64,000 bases of DNA from an uncultured Acidovorax sp. Lineage in GTDB: Bacteria; Pseudomonadota; Gammaproteobacteria; Burkholderiales; Burkholderiaceae_C. Numbering within the stretch: position 1 is the stretch's first letter; each line of letters begins with the position of its first letter. The stretch lies in contig CAJYHL010000019.1 of NCBI GenBank assembly GCA_913774625.1, forward strand, positions 62,001 through 126,000, given 5' to 3'. The notes under the pieces were generated by a model. That model saw only the letters and a list, made by a program, of their open reading frames with translations. It was not told where the DNA came from and made no database searches. A program made the position numbers and the translations under genes. Shown piece by piece: positions 23,104 through 31,068 of the stretch.

Positions 23104-24054
23104 TTACAGACCCAGGCTCTTCCTGACGGCGCTCAGGCCATCGCCACCGGAAAAGGTCTTGACGTCCTTGAGCCAGGTATCGAGAACCGCGGGGTTCTTC
23201 TTGAGCCAGGTGCGGGCCACATCGGTGGGCCTGCCCTTGTCGACGATGCCCAGCATGACCTGGTTCTCCATATCGGTGTTGAAGCGCAGGTTGCGCAGCA
23301 ACTGGCCGACGTTGGGGCAGCGGGCTTCGTAGTCGGGGGGCACGGCGGTATAGACCTTGGCTTCGCCCAGGTTGGGGCCGAAAACCGTATCACCGCCTTC
23401 CAGGTAACGGATTTTCATCTGCACGTTCATGGGGTGGGGTTCCCAGCCCAGGAAGACTACGGCCTTCTTCATGCGGATGTCGCGCTGCACTTCGGCCAGC
23501 ATGCCGGCTTCGGAGGACTCGACCAACTTGAAGTCCTTGAGGCCGAACAGGTTCTTGTCGATCATGCCCTTGATGAGCGCGTTGCCGTCGTTGCCCGGCT
23601 CGATGCCGATGATCTGGCCGTCCAGCTCCTTGCGGAACTTGGCAATGTCGTCGAAGGTCCTGAGACCCTTGTCGTAGAGATATTCGGGCACGGCCAGGGT
23701 GTATTTGGCGCCGACGAGATTGGCCGGTTCGAGCACCTTGATCTGCCCGGCCTTGACGAAGGGCTCGATGATCGGCGTCATGCTGGGGTTCCAGTAGCCC
23801 AGGAAAGCATCGATCTGCCGGGTCTTGATGCCAGCGAAGGTGATGGGTACCGATGCGATGGTCACCGTGGGCTTGTAGCCCAGGCCTTCGAGCACCACCG
23901 AGGCCAGGCCGGTGGTTGCGGCGATGTCGCTCCAGCCAACGTCGGCGAAGCGCACTTGCTGGCAGGCCGGTGCTTCGGTGGCCTGGGCGCTGCCTAGGCA
24001 AGCCAAGGTGAAGGTGGCCGTCAGGGCGGCCTGGCAGAGTCTGTCGAAGCGCAT
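23104..24054 (-). CDS. Choline/glycine betaine ABC transporter substrate-binding protein (ChoX-like)
   Basis: The 316-residue protein has a signal peptide (ALTATFTLACLGSAQA) and an OpuAC/ProX-type binding fold. Family features are VRFADVGWSDIAATTGLASV, FLGYWNPSM, and VVFLGWEPHPMN, whose aromatic residues would line a cation-pi cage for the trimethylammonium group. ChoX of Sinorhizobium is the closest described type. Genes for the permease and ATPase are not adjacent, so it must work with components encoded elsewhere. It is the first gene of the choline cluster. Confidence 0.88.
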   Translation of the reverse strand: MRFDRLCQAALTATFTLACLGSAQATEAPACQQVRFADVGWSDIAATTGLASVVLEGLGYKPTVTIASVPITFAGIKTRQIDAFLGYWNPSMTPIIEPFVKAGQIKVLEPANLVGAKYTLAVPEYLYDKGLRTFDDIAKFRKELDGQIIGIEPGNDGNALIKGMIDKNLFGLKDFKLVESSEAGMLAEVQRDIRMKKAVVFLGWEPHPMNVQMKIRYLEGGDTVFGPNLGEAKVYTAVPPDYEARCPNVGQLLRNLRFNTDMENQVMLGIVDKGRPTDVARTWLKKNPAVLDTWLKDVKTFSGGDGLSAVRKSLGL

Positions 24055-24580
24055 GGAAGTACCTTTGGTGTGCAGCAGGAGATGTGCGGGTAGCGGAGCC
24101 TCTAATGTTCCATGTTGGCAATGCGCAGATGGTCAGAACCCGACCTGCTTTTGTCTTCTTCCGGCATGGGCCCGTATCGCCCTGCCGTACGCCGGCCTTC
24201 AGCGTGTGCGGATCGACCTGATGCTGACGGCCTGGCTGCCCAGCACGCGCACCCGCCCCGCCAGTTCGGTTGCGGTGGATTCGATCAGCGCCATCAGCCG
24301 GCCCGCCTGCTGGGGCTCCCGCGCCCACTGCGCCGCTGGAATGGCGTGGTGTCGGCCGCGACATGGCCCTGATGGCTCTCGCAACTGGGATTCAGGCAAA
24401 GAAGAAGAGATATCGGCAAGAGGATGCGCAGGGTGATCGACGGGCATGAGGCCGGCCATCGCATCTGGCCCCACCTGGGACTGGTCGTGATCCGACATGA
24501 ACCGGTCTGGGGCTGACCCTTGGCGGGGCCGCCCATCCGCCAGCGCCGGACTTAGCCGTGCAGCCCCCGTGCGGCTCGCC
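24055..24580. other. 526-base stretch without a recognisable gene
   Basis: Between the ChoX-like gene and the Fur-family gene, short open frames exist on both strands (for example 24199-24498, minus), but none shows a known domain, a good ribosome-binding site or a credible composition. No BetI-type operator was recognised. It could hold the choline operon promoter and a decayed gene. Confidence 0.4.
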
Positions 24581-25018
24581 TCATTGGGACTGCTGCCGGC
24601 CCTCTGGCGTGGCTTTGTTCGTGCTTGGCCGTCCGTAGGCCGTCAAGGTGTAGCCAGACAGCTGGAAGCCCAGCGCTTCGGCCGTGCTGCGCAGGCGCTC
24701 CTCGATCAGCGGGTCGTGGAATTCGTGGACGCCTCCGGTGACGAGGCACACCAGGTGGCCGTGGTGTTCCTGGCCGTCGTTGAGCTCATAGACGGCCTTG
24801 TTCTGGTTCAGTTGACTCTTCTTGAGCAGGCCGGTCTGCTCGAACTGCGCCAGTACGCGATAGACGGTGGCCAATCCTAAGTCGATGCGCTGCTGCAGCA
24901 GCAGGCGATAGACGTCTTCGGCGGCCAGGTGGCGTTCGGGGCTGCTGCGGAAGATGTCCAGCACCTGGATGCGGGGCAGGGTGGGCTTGAGGCCGGTGGC
25001 GCGGAGTTCGGCGGGCAT
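24581..25018 (-). CDS. Fur-family metalloregulator (paralogue lacking the CxxC zinc site)
   Basis: The 145-residue winged-helix regulator has the Fur pattern LPRIQVLDIF, AAEDVYRLLLQQ, LGLATVYRVLAQFEQTGLL, and the metal-site segment EHHGHLVCLVTGGVHEFHD. Classic Fur has a CxxC zinc motif at VCLDCG; here it reads VCLVTGG, so the second Cys is lost, and no Cys pair is present at the C-terminus. It is therefore a Fur-like paralogue rather than the main Fur. A structured RNA element with a U-run ends 33 bases before its ATG, downstream of a Fur-box promoter. This suggests iron-linked and possibly attenuated expression. Confidence 0.85.
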   Translation of the reverse strand: MPAELRATGLKPTLPRIQVLDIFRSSPERHLAAEDVYRLLLQQRIDLGLATVYRVLAQFEQTGLLKKSQLNQNKAVYELNDGQEHHGHLVCLVTGGVHEFHDPLIEERLRSTAEALGFQLSGYTLTAYGRPSTNKATPEGRQQSQ

Positions 25019-25050
25019 GGGGGGCTGGCTTGGGCGGGGCTGCGCATCGC

Positions 25051-25148
25051 AAAAAAAGCCTGGCTACGCGGGTTTCGCAAAACCCGTTGGCTGGCAAAAA
25101 CGACCCTTCGGACCGATGGCCGGTCCTGGAGTCGCCCCACGATGAAAC
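25051..25148 (-). ncRNA. Structured RNA element, copy 1, ending in a U-run
   Basis: Read on the minus strand, this 98-nt element begins GTTTCATCGTGGGG. CGACTC can pair with GGGTCG around a perfect 6-bp hairpin (GGACCG-GCCAT-CGGTCC). A second hairpin follows (GCCAGCCAAC, then GGGTTT-TGCG-AAACCC, then TAGCCAGGC), then seven U. Copy 2 at 34664-34766 shares the outer segments but changes the stems compensatorily. A minus-strand promoter overlapped by a Fur box lies upstream (25214-25243). The product would be a free RNA of about 155 nt, or the leader of the Fur-family gene 33 bases downstream. No known RNA family was recognised. Confidence 0.6.
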
Positions 25149-25213
25149 TGGTGGCTCGACCGTCTGCATGCATGGATGTCTGGCTGCTGCCGATCCGGTC
25201 TGCGATTGACTGC

Positions 25214-25243
25214 AGTGTAGCATTGAATGAGAATGGTTATCAA
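25214..25243 (-). promoter_or_regulatory. Minus-strand promoter overlapped by a Fur box
   Basis: On the minus strand TTGATA (25243-25238) and TACACT (25219-25214) are separated by 18 bases. The 15-mer TGATAACCATTCTCA (25242-25228) matches the 7-1-7 Fur consensus TGATAATNATTATCA closely and covers the -35 and part of the spacer. The identical 15-mer occurs before hemP. Repression by Fur with iron is inferred. The box may also serve the divergent DUF2325 gene. Confidence 0.7.
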
Positions 25244-25337
25244 TAAGTTTGAAAAAATTCATCGGCATCCCCCCGGGTGCCTCACCATTGCGTCGCTCCA
25301 TCGCCCCGGTGCGCACGCTTGCCGGAGACCTGAACCC

Positions 25338-26105
25338 ATGACCCATTCCGCCTTCGATCACCTGCTGCACGAACATCGCGCGCTGCTGGCGCATTACGGC
25401 CGTGCGCAGCTGCGCTGCACCCAGATGCTGACGGTGCAGGCGAGGGAGATCGAACGTCTTCAGGCCGAAGCGATCCGGCTGCGCGCGCGCCTGATCGTGC
25501 GCGAGACCGCGCTGGCCTATGCCCGGCAGGATTACCAGGCACTGGTCGAAGGCCTGCCCGGCCTGCCGCGCCGCCGGGCACTGGCGCGGCAGCTGGAGAC
25601 GCTGGCCGGCCGCCTGCAGGAGCGCGCCCGCGAGGTGCTGCACTGGCAGTGGCGTGCAGCAGGCGCCGCCGGGCTGCCGCGCGCTGAAGCCGCGGCCGAG
25701 GCCCCGGCTGCAGCGCCCTTGAGGGCGGTGCTATGCCTGGCGCCGGGCTCTGCCGGGGAACTGGTCGCGCAGCGCATGGTGGAAGGTTTTGATGGCCTGG
25801 TGCCGGACGAGGCACCGCCGCCGCCGAGGGCTGCGTCTGCGGTCCAGGCGCACGGTGATCACGCGCCCCAGGCAGCCCGTGCCGGGATCGACTCCGATGC
25901 GCTGGAAGCCAGCCTGGTCGCTGCCGACCTGGTGATCTGCCAGACCGGCTGCGTGGGCCACGACGACTATTGGCGCGTGCAGGACCACTGCAGGCGCACC
26001 GGCAAGGCCTGCGTGATGGTGGCGGATACGCCCCAGGTCATCCGCTGGATGCGGAGTGGAAGCCTGCTGACAGCAGCGGGCAGTTCGCAGGCCGCCGAAG
26101 CCTGA
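25338..26105 (+). CDS. DUF2325 domain protein
   Basis: The 255-residue product has an N-terminal Arg/Gln-rich helical half, probably coiled coil (about residues 20-110). A variable Ala/Pro linker follows, then a C-terminal DUF2325 domain with DLVICQTGCVGHDDYWRVQD and GKACVMVADTP. The function of DUF2325 is unknown. The ATG at 25338 is chosen over the GTG/ATG codons upstream because it restores a typical N-terminus. Its start is about 96 bases past the Fur box at 25228-25242, so iron-dependent control is possible. It converges with putA. Confidence 0.82.
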   Translation: MTHSAFDHLLHEHRALLAHYGRAQLRCTQMLTVQAREIERLQAEAIRLRARLIVRETALAYARQDYQALVEGLPGLPRRRALARQLETLAGRLQERAREVLHWQWRAAGAAGLPRAEAAAEAPAAAPLRAVLCLAPGSAGELVAQRMVEGFDGLVPDEAPPPPRAASAVQAHGDHAPQAARAGIDSDALEASLVAADLVICQTGCVGHDDYWRVQDHCRRTGKACVMVADTPQVIRWMRSGSLLTAAGSSQAAEA

Positions 26106-26170
26106 GGCGCCCATGTAATGACCTGAACCTGAACCGAGGCCTGGCCGTGCCTGCCTCTGCACTTCCTCTC

Positions 26171-29100
26171 TCAAGCCATGGTCATCAGGCTGGCATTGCC
26201 GCCCGCCGCAGCGGTGTTCACGCTAAGCGCACGTTCCAGCACCAAGCGGGCCAGGGGCACCTCGCCTTCGCCCGGCCTCAGCCCGGTCACGCCGACGATG
26301 GGCCCGGGGCGCTGGGCGACGGCGCGGCAGATCTCGGCCAGGCTCGCGGCATCGCCGTGGTGCAGAACGGCGCCGATGGCCAGGCCGGCATCGCGCCAGT
26401 CGTCCACCAGCAGGGTGCGGGCCTGCACTGCGGCGGGCAGCAGCGCATGCAGGGCAGCCGCCTGGGCGCGTGGCCAGAGCGCCTGGCCGCCCACGGCCAG
26501 CACGGCGGCCAGCTGGATCAGGCGGTCGGCATCGGCCTCGGCCAGGCACAGGGTGCGTTCGCGCGGCGACAGCAGGTACTGGTTGCGTTCGCCGGTCGGG
26601 CCGGGCAGGGTGCAGGCGAGGCCGCTGAACGAGGTTGCGGCGAAGGCCTCGCAGCGCAGTGCCAGCGCGTCGTCGCCCGATGTGCGGGCCCAGGCGGCCA
26701 GGGCCTGCAGTGGCGCCAGCAGGGGCGGCTGCGCTGCGGTGTCGGGCGCTGCCACCGCCGTGCTGCGGATGCTGTCCAGCGCCGAGCTGGCCGGATGTGC
26801 GGACAGCAGGCGCAGCAGGTAGAGCGGCCCGCCGGCCTTGGGGCCGGTGCCCGACAGACCTTCGCCGCCGAAGGGCTGCACGCCCACTACGGCGCCCACC
26901 ATGTTGCGGTTGATGTAGATATTGCCGGCCTGCGCGCGGCGCACCACGCGTTCCACCGTTTCGTCGATGCGGGTGTGCAGGCCCTGAGTGAGGCCGTAGC
27001 CGGTGGCGTTGATCTGGTCGAGCAGGGTGTCCAGCCCTTCGCGCCGGTAGCGCACCACGTGCAGCACGGGCCCGAAGACTTCGCGTTGCAGCTCGGCGAT
27101 GCTGTCCAGTTCGATCAGCGTGGGCGTCACGAAGGTGCCGGCCCGCAGCACTTCGGCGGGTACCTGGGGCTGGAACACGCGCCGGCCCTGGGCGCGCAGC
27201 GCATCGATGTGCCGGGTGATGGCCTGGCGGGCTTCTTCGTCGATGACCGGGCCCACGTCGGTCGCCAGGCGGCCGGGGTCGCCCAGGCGCAGTTCGGCCA
27301 TGGCGCCGCGCAGCATGTCAAGCACGCGTTCGGCAGCATCGGCCTGCACGCACAGCACGCGCAGGGCCGAGCAGCGCTGGCCCGCGCTGTCGAAGGCCGA
27401 GGCCACCACGTCGCCCACCACCTGCTCCACCAGGGCGGACGAGTCCACGATCATCGCGTTCTGCCCGCCGGTTTCGGCGATCAGCGGAATGGGGCGGCCT
27501 GCTGCATCCAGTCGGCCGGCCACGGCGCGCTGCAGCAGGCGCGCCACTTCGGTGGAGCCGGTGAACATCACGCCCATGGTGCGGGCATCGGCCACCAGGC
27601 GAGCGCCCACGGTCTCGCCCCGGCCGGGCAGCAGCTGCACCGCGCCGGTCGGCACGCCCGCGCGGTGCAGGCACTGCACCGCCTGCGCGGCGACGAGCGG
27701 CGTCTGCTCGGCCGGCTTGGCCAGCACGGTGTTGCCGGCGGCCAGCGCCGCCGCCACCTGGCCCATGAAGATGGCAAGCGGGAAGTTCCACGGGCTGATG
27801 CACACCACCGGGCCCAGCGGGCGGCAGCTGGCGTTGTCCAGGTGCTGCGCGGCCTGGGCGGCGTAGTAGCGCAGGAAGTCCACCGCTTCGCGCACCTCGG
27901 CCACGCCGTTGGCGCAGGTCTTGCCGGCTTCGCGCATCAAGAGGCCCAGCAGTTCGGGCATGGCGGCTTCCAGCAGGTCGGCCGTGCGCAGCAGCGCGGC
28001 GGCGCGCTCTGCGGGCGGCGTGGCGGACCAGGCGGGCAGGGCGGCCTGCGCGACGTCCATGGCCGTGTCCACGTCGGCGGCGCTGGCCTCCTGCACATGG
28101 CCGACGGTGTCGCCGTGGTCGGCCGGATTGCGCAGCGCGATGGGCGCGGCGGCGGGCGGGTGCTGCATGGGGCCGTCGATGATCGGCGCTGCCTGCCAGG
28201 TGCGGTGGGCGCTGCGGGCCAGGGCCTCGTTCAGCGCAGCGAGGGTGTTCTCGTTCGACAGGTCGATGCCGGCCGAGTTGGTGCGGGCGGCGCCGTAGAG
28301 CTGCGGCGGCAGCGGGATGCGCGGGTGGTGCAGGCCGGCCTGGCCTTCGGCAGCCGCCTGGGCATCGACGGTGGCGACCGGGTCGGACACCAGGCTCTCC
28401 AGCGGCAGGTCGGCGTCGGCCACGCGGTTGACGAAGGAGGTGTTGGCGCCGTTTTCCAGCAGCCGCCGCACCAGGTAGGCCAACAGGGTTTCGTGCGTGC
28501 CCACGGGCGCGTAGATGCGGCAAGGCCGGCCCAGACCGCCGCTGCCGGCCTGGCCCACCACCTGTTCGTAGAGCGGCTCGCCCATGCCGTGCAGGCACTG
28601 GAATTCGTACTGCCCGGGCGCATAGCGTTCCGGCCCGGCCAGCTGGTAGATGGTGGCCAGGGTCTGCGCGTTGTGGGTGGCGAACTGCGGATACACCGCA
28701 TCGGGTGCGGCCAGCAGCCTGCGCGCGCAGGCGATGTACGACACGTCGGTGTGCGCCTTGCGCGTATAGACCGGGTAGTCGGCCAGGCCGTCGACCAGGG
28801 CGCGCTTGATCTCGCTGTCCCAGTAAGCGCCCTTGACGAGGCGGACCATGAGCCGGTGGCCGCTGCGGCGGCCCAGGTCGATGCAGTAGTCGATGACGAA
28901 GGGGCAGCGCTTCTGGTAGGCCTGGATCACGAAGCCGATGCCGTTCCAGCCGGCCAGCTGTGGCGCGTGGCAGAGCCGCTCCAGCAGGTCCAGCGACAGC
29001 TCCAGCCGGTCGGCTTCCTCCGCGTCGATGTTCAGGCCGATGTCGTAGCCGCGCGCCAGTTCGGCCAGCTGCAGCAGCACCGGGTAGAGCTCGTCCATCA

Positions 29101-30010
29101 CGCGGGCCTGCTGCGCCCGGCTGTAGCGCGGGTGCAGGGCCGACAGCTTGATGGAGATGCCCGGCCCTTCGTACACGCCGCGCCCGGCGGAGGCGCGGCC
29201 GATGGCGTGTATGGCCTGCACGTAGGCCTGCAGGTAGCGCGCCGCATCCTGGGCCGTGAGGGCGGCCTCGCCCAGCATGTCATAGGAGTAGCGGAAGCCC
29301 TGCGCCTCCAGCGGCCGGGCGTGTTCCAGCGCCTGGGCGATGGTCTCGCCGGTGACGAACTGCTCGCCCATCATGCGCATCGCCATGTCCACGCCCTTGC
29401 GGATCAGCGGCTCGCCGCCCTTGGCCGTGAGGCGGCGCAGGGCCGCGCCCAGGCCTTTTTCGCTGTGCGTGGCGACCAGCCGGCCGGTCAGCAGCAGGCC
29501 CCAGGTGGCGGCGTTGACGAAGAGCGAGGGGCTCTTGCCCAGGTGGGGTTCCCAGTCGCCGTGGCTGATCTTGTCGCGGATCAGCGCATCGCGCGTGGCG
29601 GCGTCGGGAATGCGCAGCAGGGCCTCAGCCAGGCACATCAGGGCCACGCCCTCCTGCGACGACAGCGCGAATTCCTGCAGCAGTCCCTGCACGATGCCGG
29701 CGCGTCCGCCTGCGCTCTTGCGCTCGCGCAGGCCCCTGGCCAGGCGCAAGGCCAGCGCCTGCACGTCGGCCGACAGCGCTGCCGGCAGCCGGGCCTGCTC
29801 CAGCAGCGGGGCGAGGGCCTGGGGCTCGGGCAGCCGGTAGGCGTCGGTGATGGCCTGGCGCAGGCGCGGCACGAAGGCCGGGCGCGGGGTGAAGAGGGCA
29901 GGGCCTGCGTCGGTGGGGGCTGGGAGGATGGCGGGCATGGCGAGGCGGAGGATGGTGGGATGACGGTGCGAGGTCGTTGAAGGGGCCCGATCGGTCGATG
30001 GGGCGGGCAT
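26171..30010 (-). CDS. putA: Bifunctional proline dehydrogenase / P5C dehydrogenase
   Basis: PutA oxidises proline to glutamate in two steps. The protein is 1279 residues. The proline dehydrogenase barrel has GPGISIKLSALHPRY, then GLNIDAEEADRLELSLDL, and VRLVKGAYWDSEIKRA. The aldehyde dehydrogenase domain has PWNFPLAIFMGQVAAAL, the Glu motif AETGGQNAMIV, and the catalytic Cys near residue 878 in SAGQRCSALRVL. A C-terminal domain of about 200 residues follows. No ribbon-helix-helix DNA-binding domain is visible at the N-terminus, so this is not an autoregulating PutA. A divergent Lrp-type gene supplies the likely regulator. An alternative ATG lies at 29938. Confidence 0.95.
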   Translation of the reverse strand: MPAPSTDRAPSTTSHRHPTILRLAMPAILPAPTDAGPALFTPRPAFVPRLRQAITDAYRLPEPQALAPLLEQARLPAALSADVQALALRLARGLRERKSAGGRAGIVQGLLQEFALSSQEGVALMCLAEALLRIPDAATRDALIRDKISHGDWEPHLGKSPSLFVNAATWGLLLTGRLVATHSEKGLGAALRRLTAKGGEPLIRKGVDMAMRMMGEQFVTGETIAQALEHARPLEAQGFRYSYDMLGEAALTAQDAARYLQAYVQAIHAIGRASAGRGVYEGPGISIKLSALHPRYSRAQQARVMDELYPVLLQLAELARGYDIGLNIDAEEADRLELSLDLLERLCHAPQLAGWNGIGFVIQAYQKRCPFVIDYCIDLGRRSGHRLMVRLVKGAYWDSEIKRALVDGLADYPVYTRKAHTDVSYIACARRLLAAPDAVYPQFATHNAQTLATIYQLAGPERYAPGQYEFQCLHGMGEPLYEQVVGQAGSGGLGRPCRIYAPVGTHETLLAYLVRRLLENGANTSFVNRVADADLPLESLVSDPVATVDAQAAAEGQAGLHHPRIPLPPQLYGAARTNSAGIDLSNENTLAALNEALARSAHRTWQAAPIIDGPMQHPPAAAPIALRNPADHGDTVGHVQEASAADVDTAMDVAQAALPAWSATPPAERAAALLRTADLLEAAMPELLGLLMREAGKTCANGVAEVREAVDFLRYYAAQAAQHLDNASCRPLGPVVCISPWNFPLAIFMGQVAAALAAGNTVLAKPAEQTPLVAAQAVQCLHRAGVPTGAVQLLPGRGETVGARLVADARTMGVMFTGSTEVARLLQRAVAGRLDAAGRPIPLIAETGGQNAMIVDSSALVEQVVGDVVASAFDSAGQRCSALRVLCVQADAAERVLDMLRGAMAELRLGDPGRLATDVGPVIDEEARQAITRHIDALRAQGRRVFQPQVPAEVLRAGTFVTPTLIELDSIAELQREVFGPVLHVVRYRREGLDTLLDQINATGYGLTQGLHTRIDETVERVVRRAQAGNIYINRNMVGAVVGVQPFGGEGLSGTGPKAGGPLYLLRLLSAHPASSALDSIRSTAVAAPDTAAQPPLLAPLQALAAWARTSGDDALALRCEAFAATSFSGLACTLPGPTGERNQYLLSPRERTLCLAEADADRLIQLAAVLAVGGQALWPRAQAAALHALLPAAVQARTLLVDDWRDAGLAIGAVLHHGDAASLAEICRAVAQRPGPIVGVTGLRPGEGEVPLARLVLERALSVNTAAAGGNASLMTMA

Positions 30011-30083
30011 GCGGCGATCATCTTGCGGTTGCCGATGAATAAATCACTGAAAATCAGAATATTCAACGAATGAATCGCTAGCT
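30011..30083. promoter_or_regulatory. putA/lrp divergent control region
   Basis: This 73-base AT-rich interval between divergent putA and the Lrp-type gene contains the palindrome GAATATTC and flanking TGAAAATCA and CAACGAATGAA segments. These suit an Lrp-type operator and two back-to-back promoters. Exact promoter elements were not resolved. Confidence 0.45.
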
Positions 30084-30560
30084 ATGGCAGGGCATGAAAC
30101 CGATCTGGACCGCATTGACCGCAAGATCCTGAAGATCCTTCAGGAAGACGGCCGCATCGCCAACCTCAAGCTCGCCGAATGCGTGTCGCTTTCGCCCACC
30201 GCCGTGCTGGCCCGGGTGCAGCGGCTCACGCGCGACGGTTTCATCCTGGGCTACGAGGCGCGGCTCGACCCGGTCAAGCTGGGGGCGGGCATGCTGGTGT
30301 TCATTGAGGTGCTGCTGGACCGCACCACGCCCAACGTGTTCGACCAGTTCAAGGCGGCCGTGCAGGTGCATCCCGAGATCATGGAATGCCACATGGTGGC
30401 GGGCGGCTTCGACTACCTGCTGAAGACGCGCAGTGCCGACATGGCCGCCTACCGCGCCTTCGCCGGCAATGTGCTCTGGCAGCTGCCGGGCGTGCGCGAA
30501 ACGCGCACCTACGCGGTGATGGAAGAGGTCAAGCACTCCAGCCACCTGCCCATCGCCTGA
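30084..30560 (+). CDS. Lrp/AsnC-family regulator, probable PutR
   Basis: The 158-residue regulator has the Lrp N-terminal helix-turn-helix (LDRIDRKILKILQEDGRIAN, then LAECVSLSPTAVLARVQRL) and a C-terminal RAM ligand domain (ECHMVAGGFDYLLKTRSADM). Divergence from putA over 73 bases matches the PutR-putA arrangement in several proteobacteria, where a proline-responsive Lrp paralogue activates putA. The role is inferred from this context. Confidence 0.9.
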   Translation: MAGHETDLDRIDRKILKILQEDGRIANLKLAECVSLSPTAVLARVQRLTRDGFILGYEARLDPVKLGAGMLVFIEVLLDRTTPNVFDQFKAAVQVHPEIMECHMVAGGFDYLLKTRSADMAAYRAFAGNVLWQLPGVRETRTYAVMEEVKHSSHLPIA

Positions 30561-30694
30561 AGCCCCGCGTGGGCCTTGCGGGTGCCCGGCTGACGGCGGC
30601 GCAGGGCCGCCGCGCACTGGGCGCGGCGGGCTGCCTCCGCAATAATGGCTGCATCGACGCCCAGACGTCTCGCCAAACCAGGGAGCCCTTCGCC

Positions 30695-31030
30695 ATGCCA
30701 TCCATCCGCCTTGCCGCCGCCGCTGTCGTCTCGCTGGCCGGCGTGTGCGCCAGCCAGGGGGCTGCCGCCGCCTGCTACGTGGTCTATGCCGCAGACCAGC
30801 AGATGATCTATCGTTCGCAGGTGCCGCCCGTCGATCTATCGCGCCAGCTGCACGACACCTTGCCCCGGGTGGCGCCGCCCGGCAGCCAGCTGGTATTCAC
30901 GCTGAACGATTCGGGCTGCGAGGTGGCCATCAACCGGCTGGCGGCTGCGGGTGGCTACGTCGCGGTGCGCGCAGGTTCCGGTCAGCCCGCCCGTCCCGTC
31001 CGCCATCACGCCCGGCCACGGCGCAGCTGA
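30695..31030 (+). CDS. Small exported protein, unknown function
   Basis: The 111-residue product has a signal peptide ([20 protein letters not shown], cleavage probably after GAAAA). The mature part starts [20 protein letters not shown], is rich in short beta-prone segments and ends in a basic HHARPRRS tail. It contains two Cys that could pair in the periplasm. I do not recognise a named family. The ATG is preceded by GGGAG at about 10 bases. It lies between the Lrp-type gene and rlmD. Confidence 0.65.
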   Translation: MPSIRLAAAAVVSLAGVCASQGAAAACYVVYAADQQMIYRSQVPPVDLSRQLHDTLPRVAPPGSQLVFTLNDSGCEVAINRLAAAGGYVAVRAGSGQPARPVRHHARPRRS

Positions 31031-31068
31031 CGCTGCCGCGCCTGCGCGGCCTGAGACAATCGGGGGCT

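Noticed and set aside
24199-24498. 99-codon minus-strand frame before the choline genes, considered as BetI
   Set aside because: It shows no TetR helix-turn-helix and no ribosome-binding site; it does not look like BetI.
25206-25243. Plus-strand promoter TTGACT...TATCAA for the DUF2325 gene
   Set aside because: The spacing is 26 bases; the divergent minus-strand promoter at 18 bases is much better.
25970-29980. 1336-codon open frame on the plus strand across putA
   Set aside because: Same artefact: antisense to putA, repetitive His/Gln/Gly/Ala composition, no recognisable domain.
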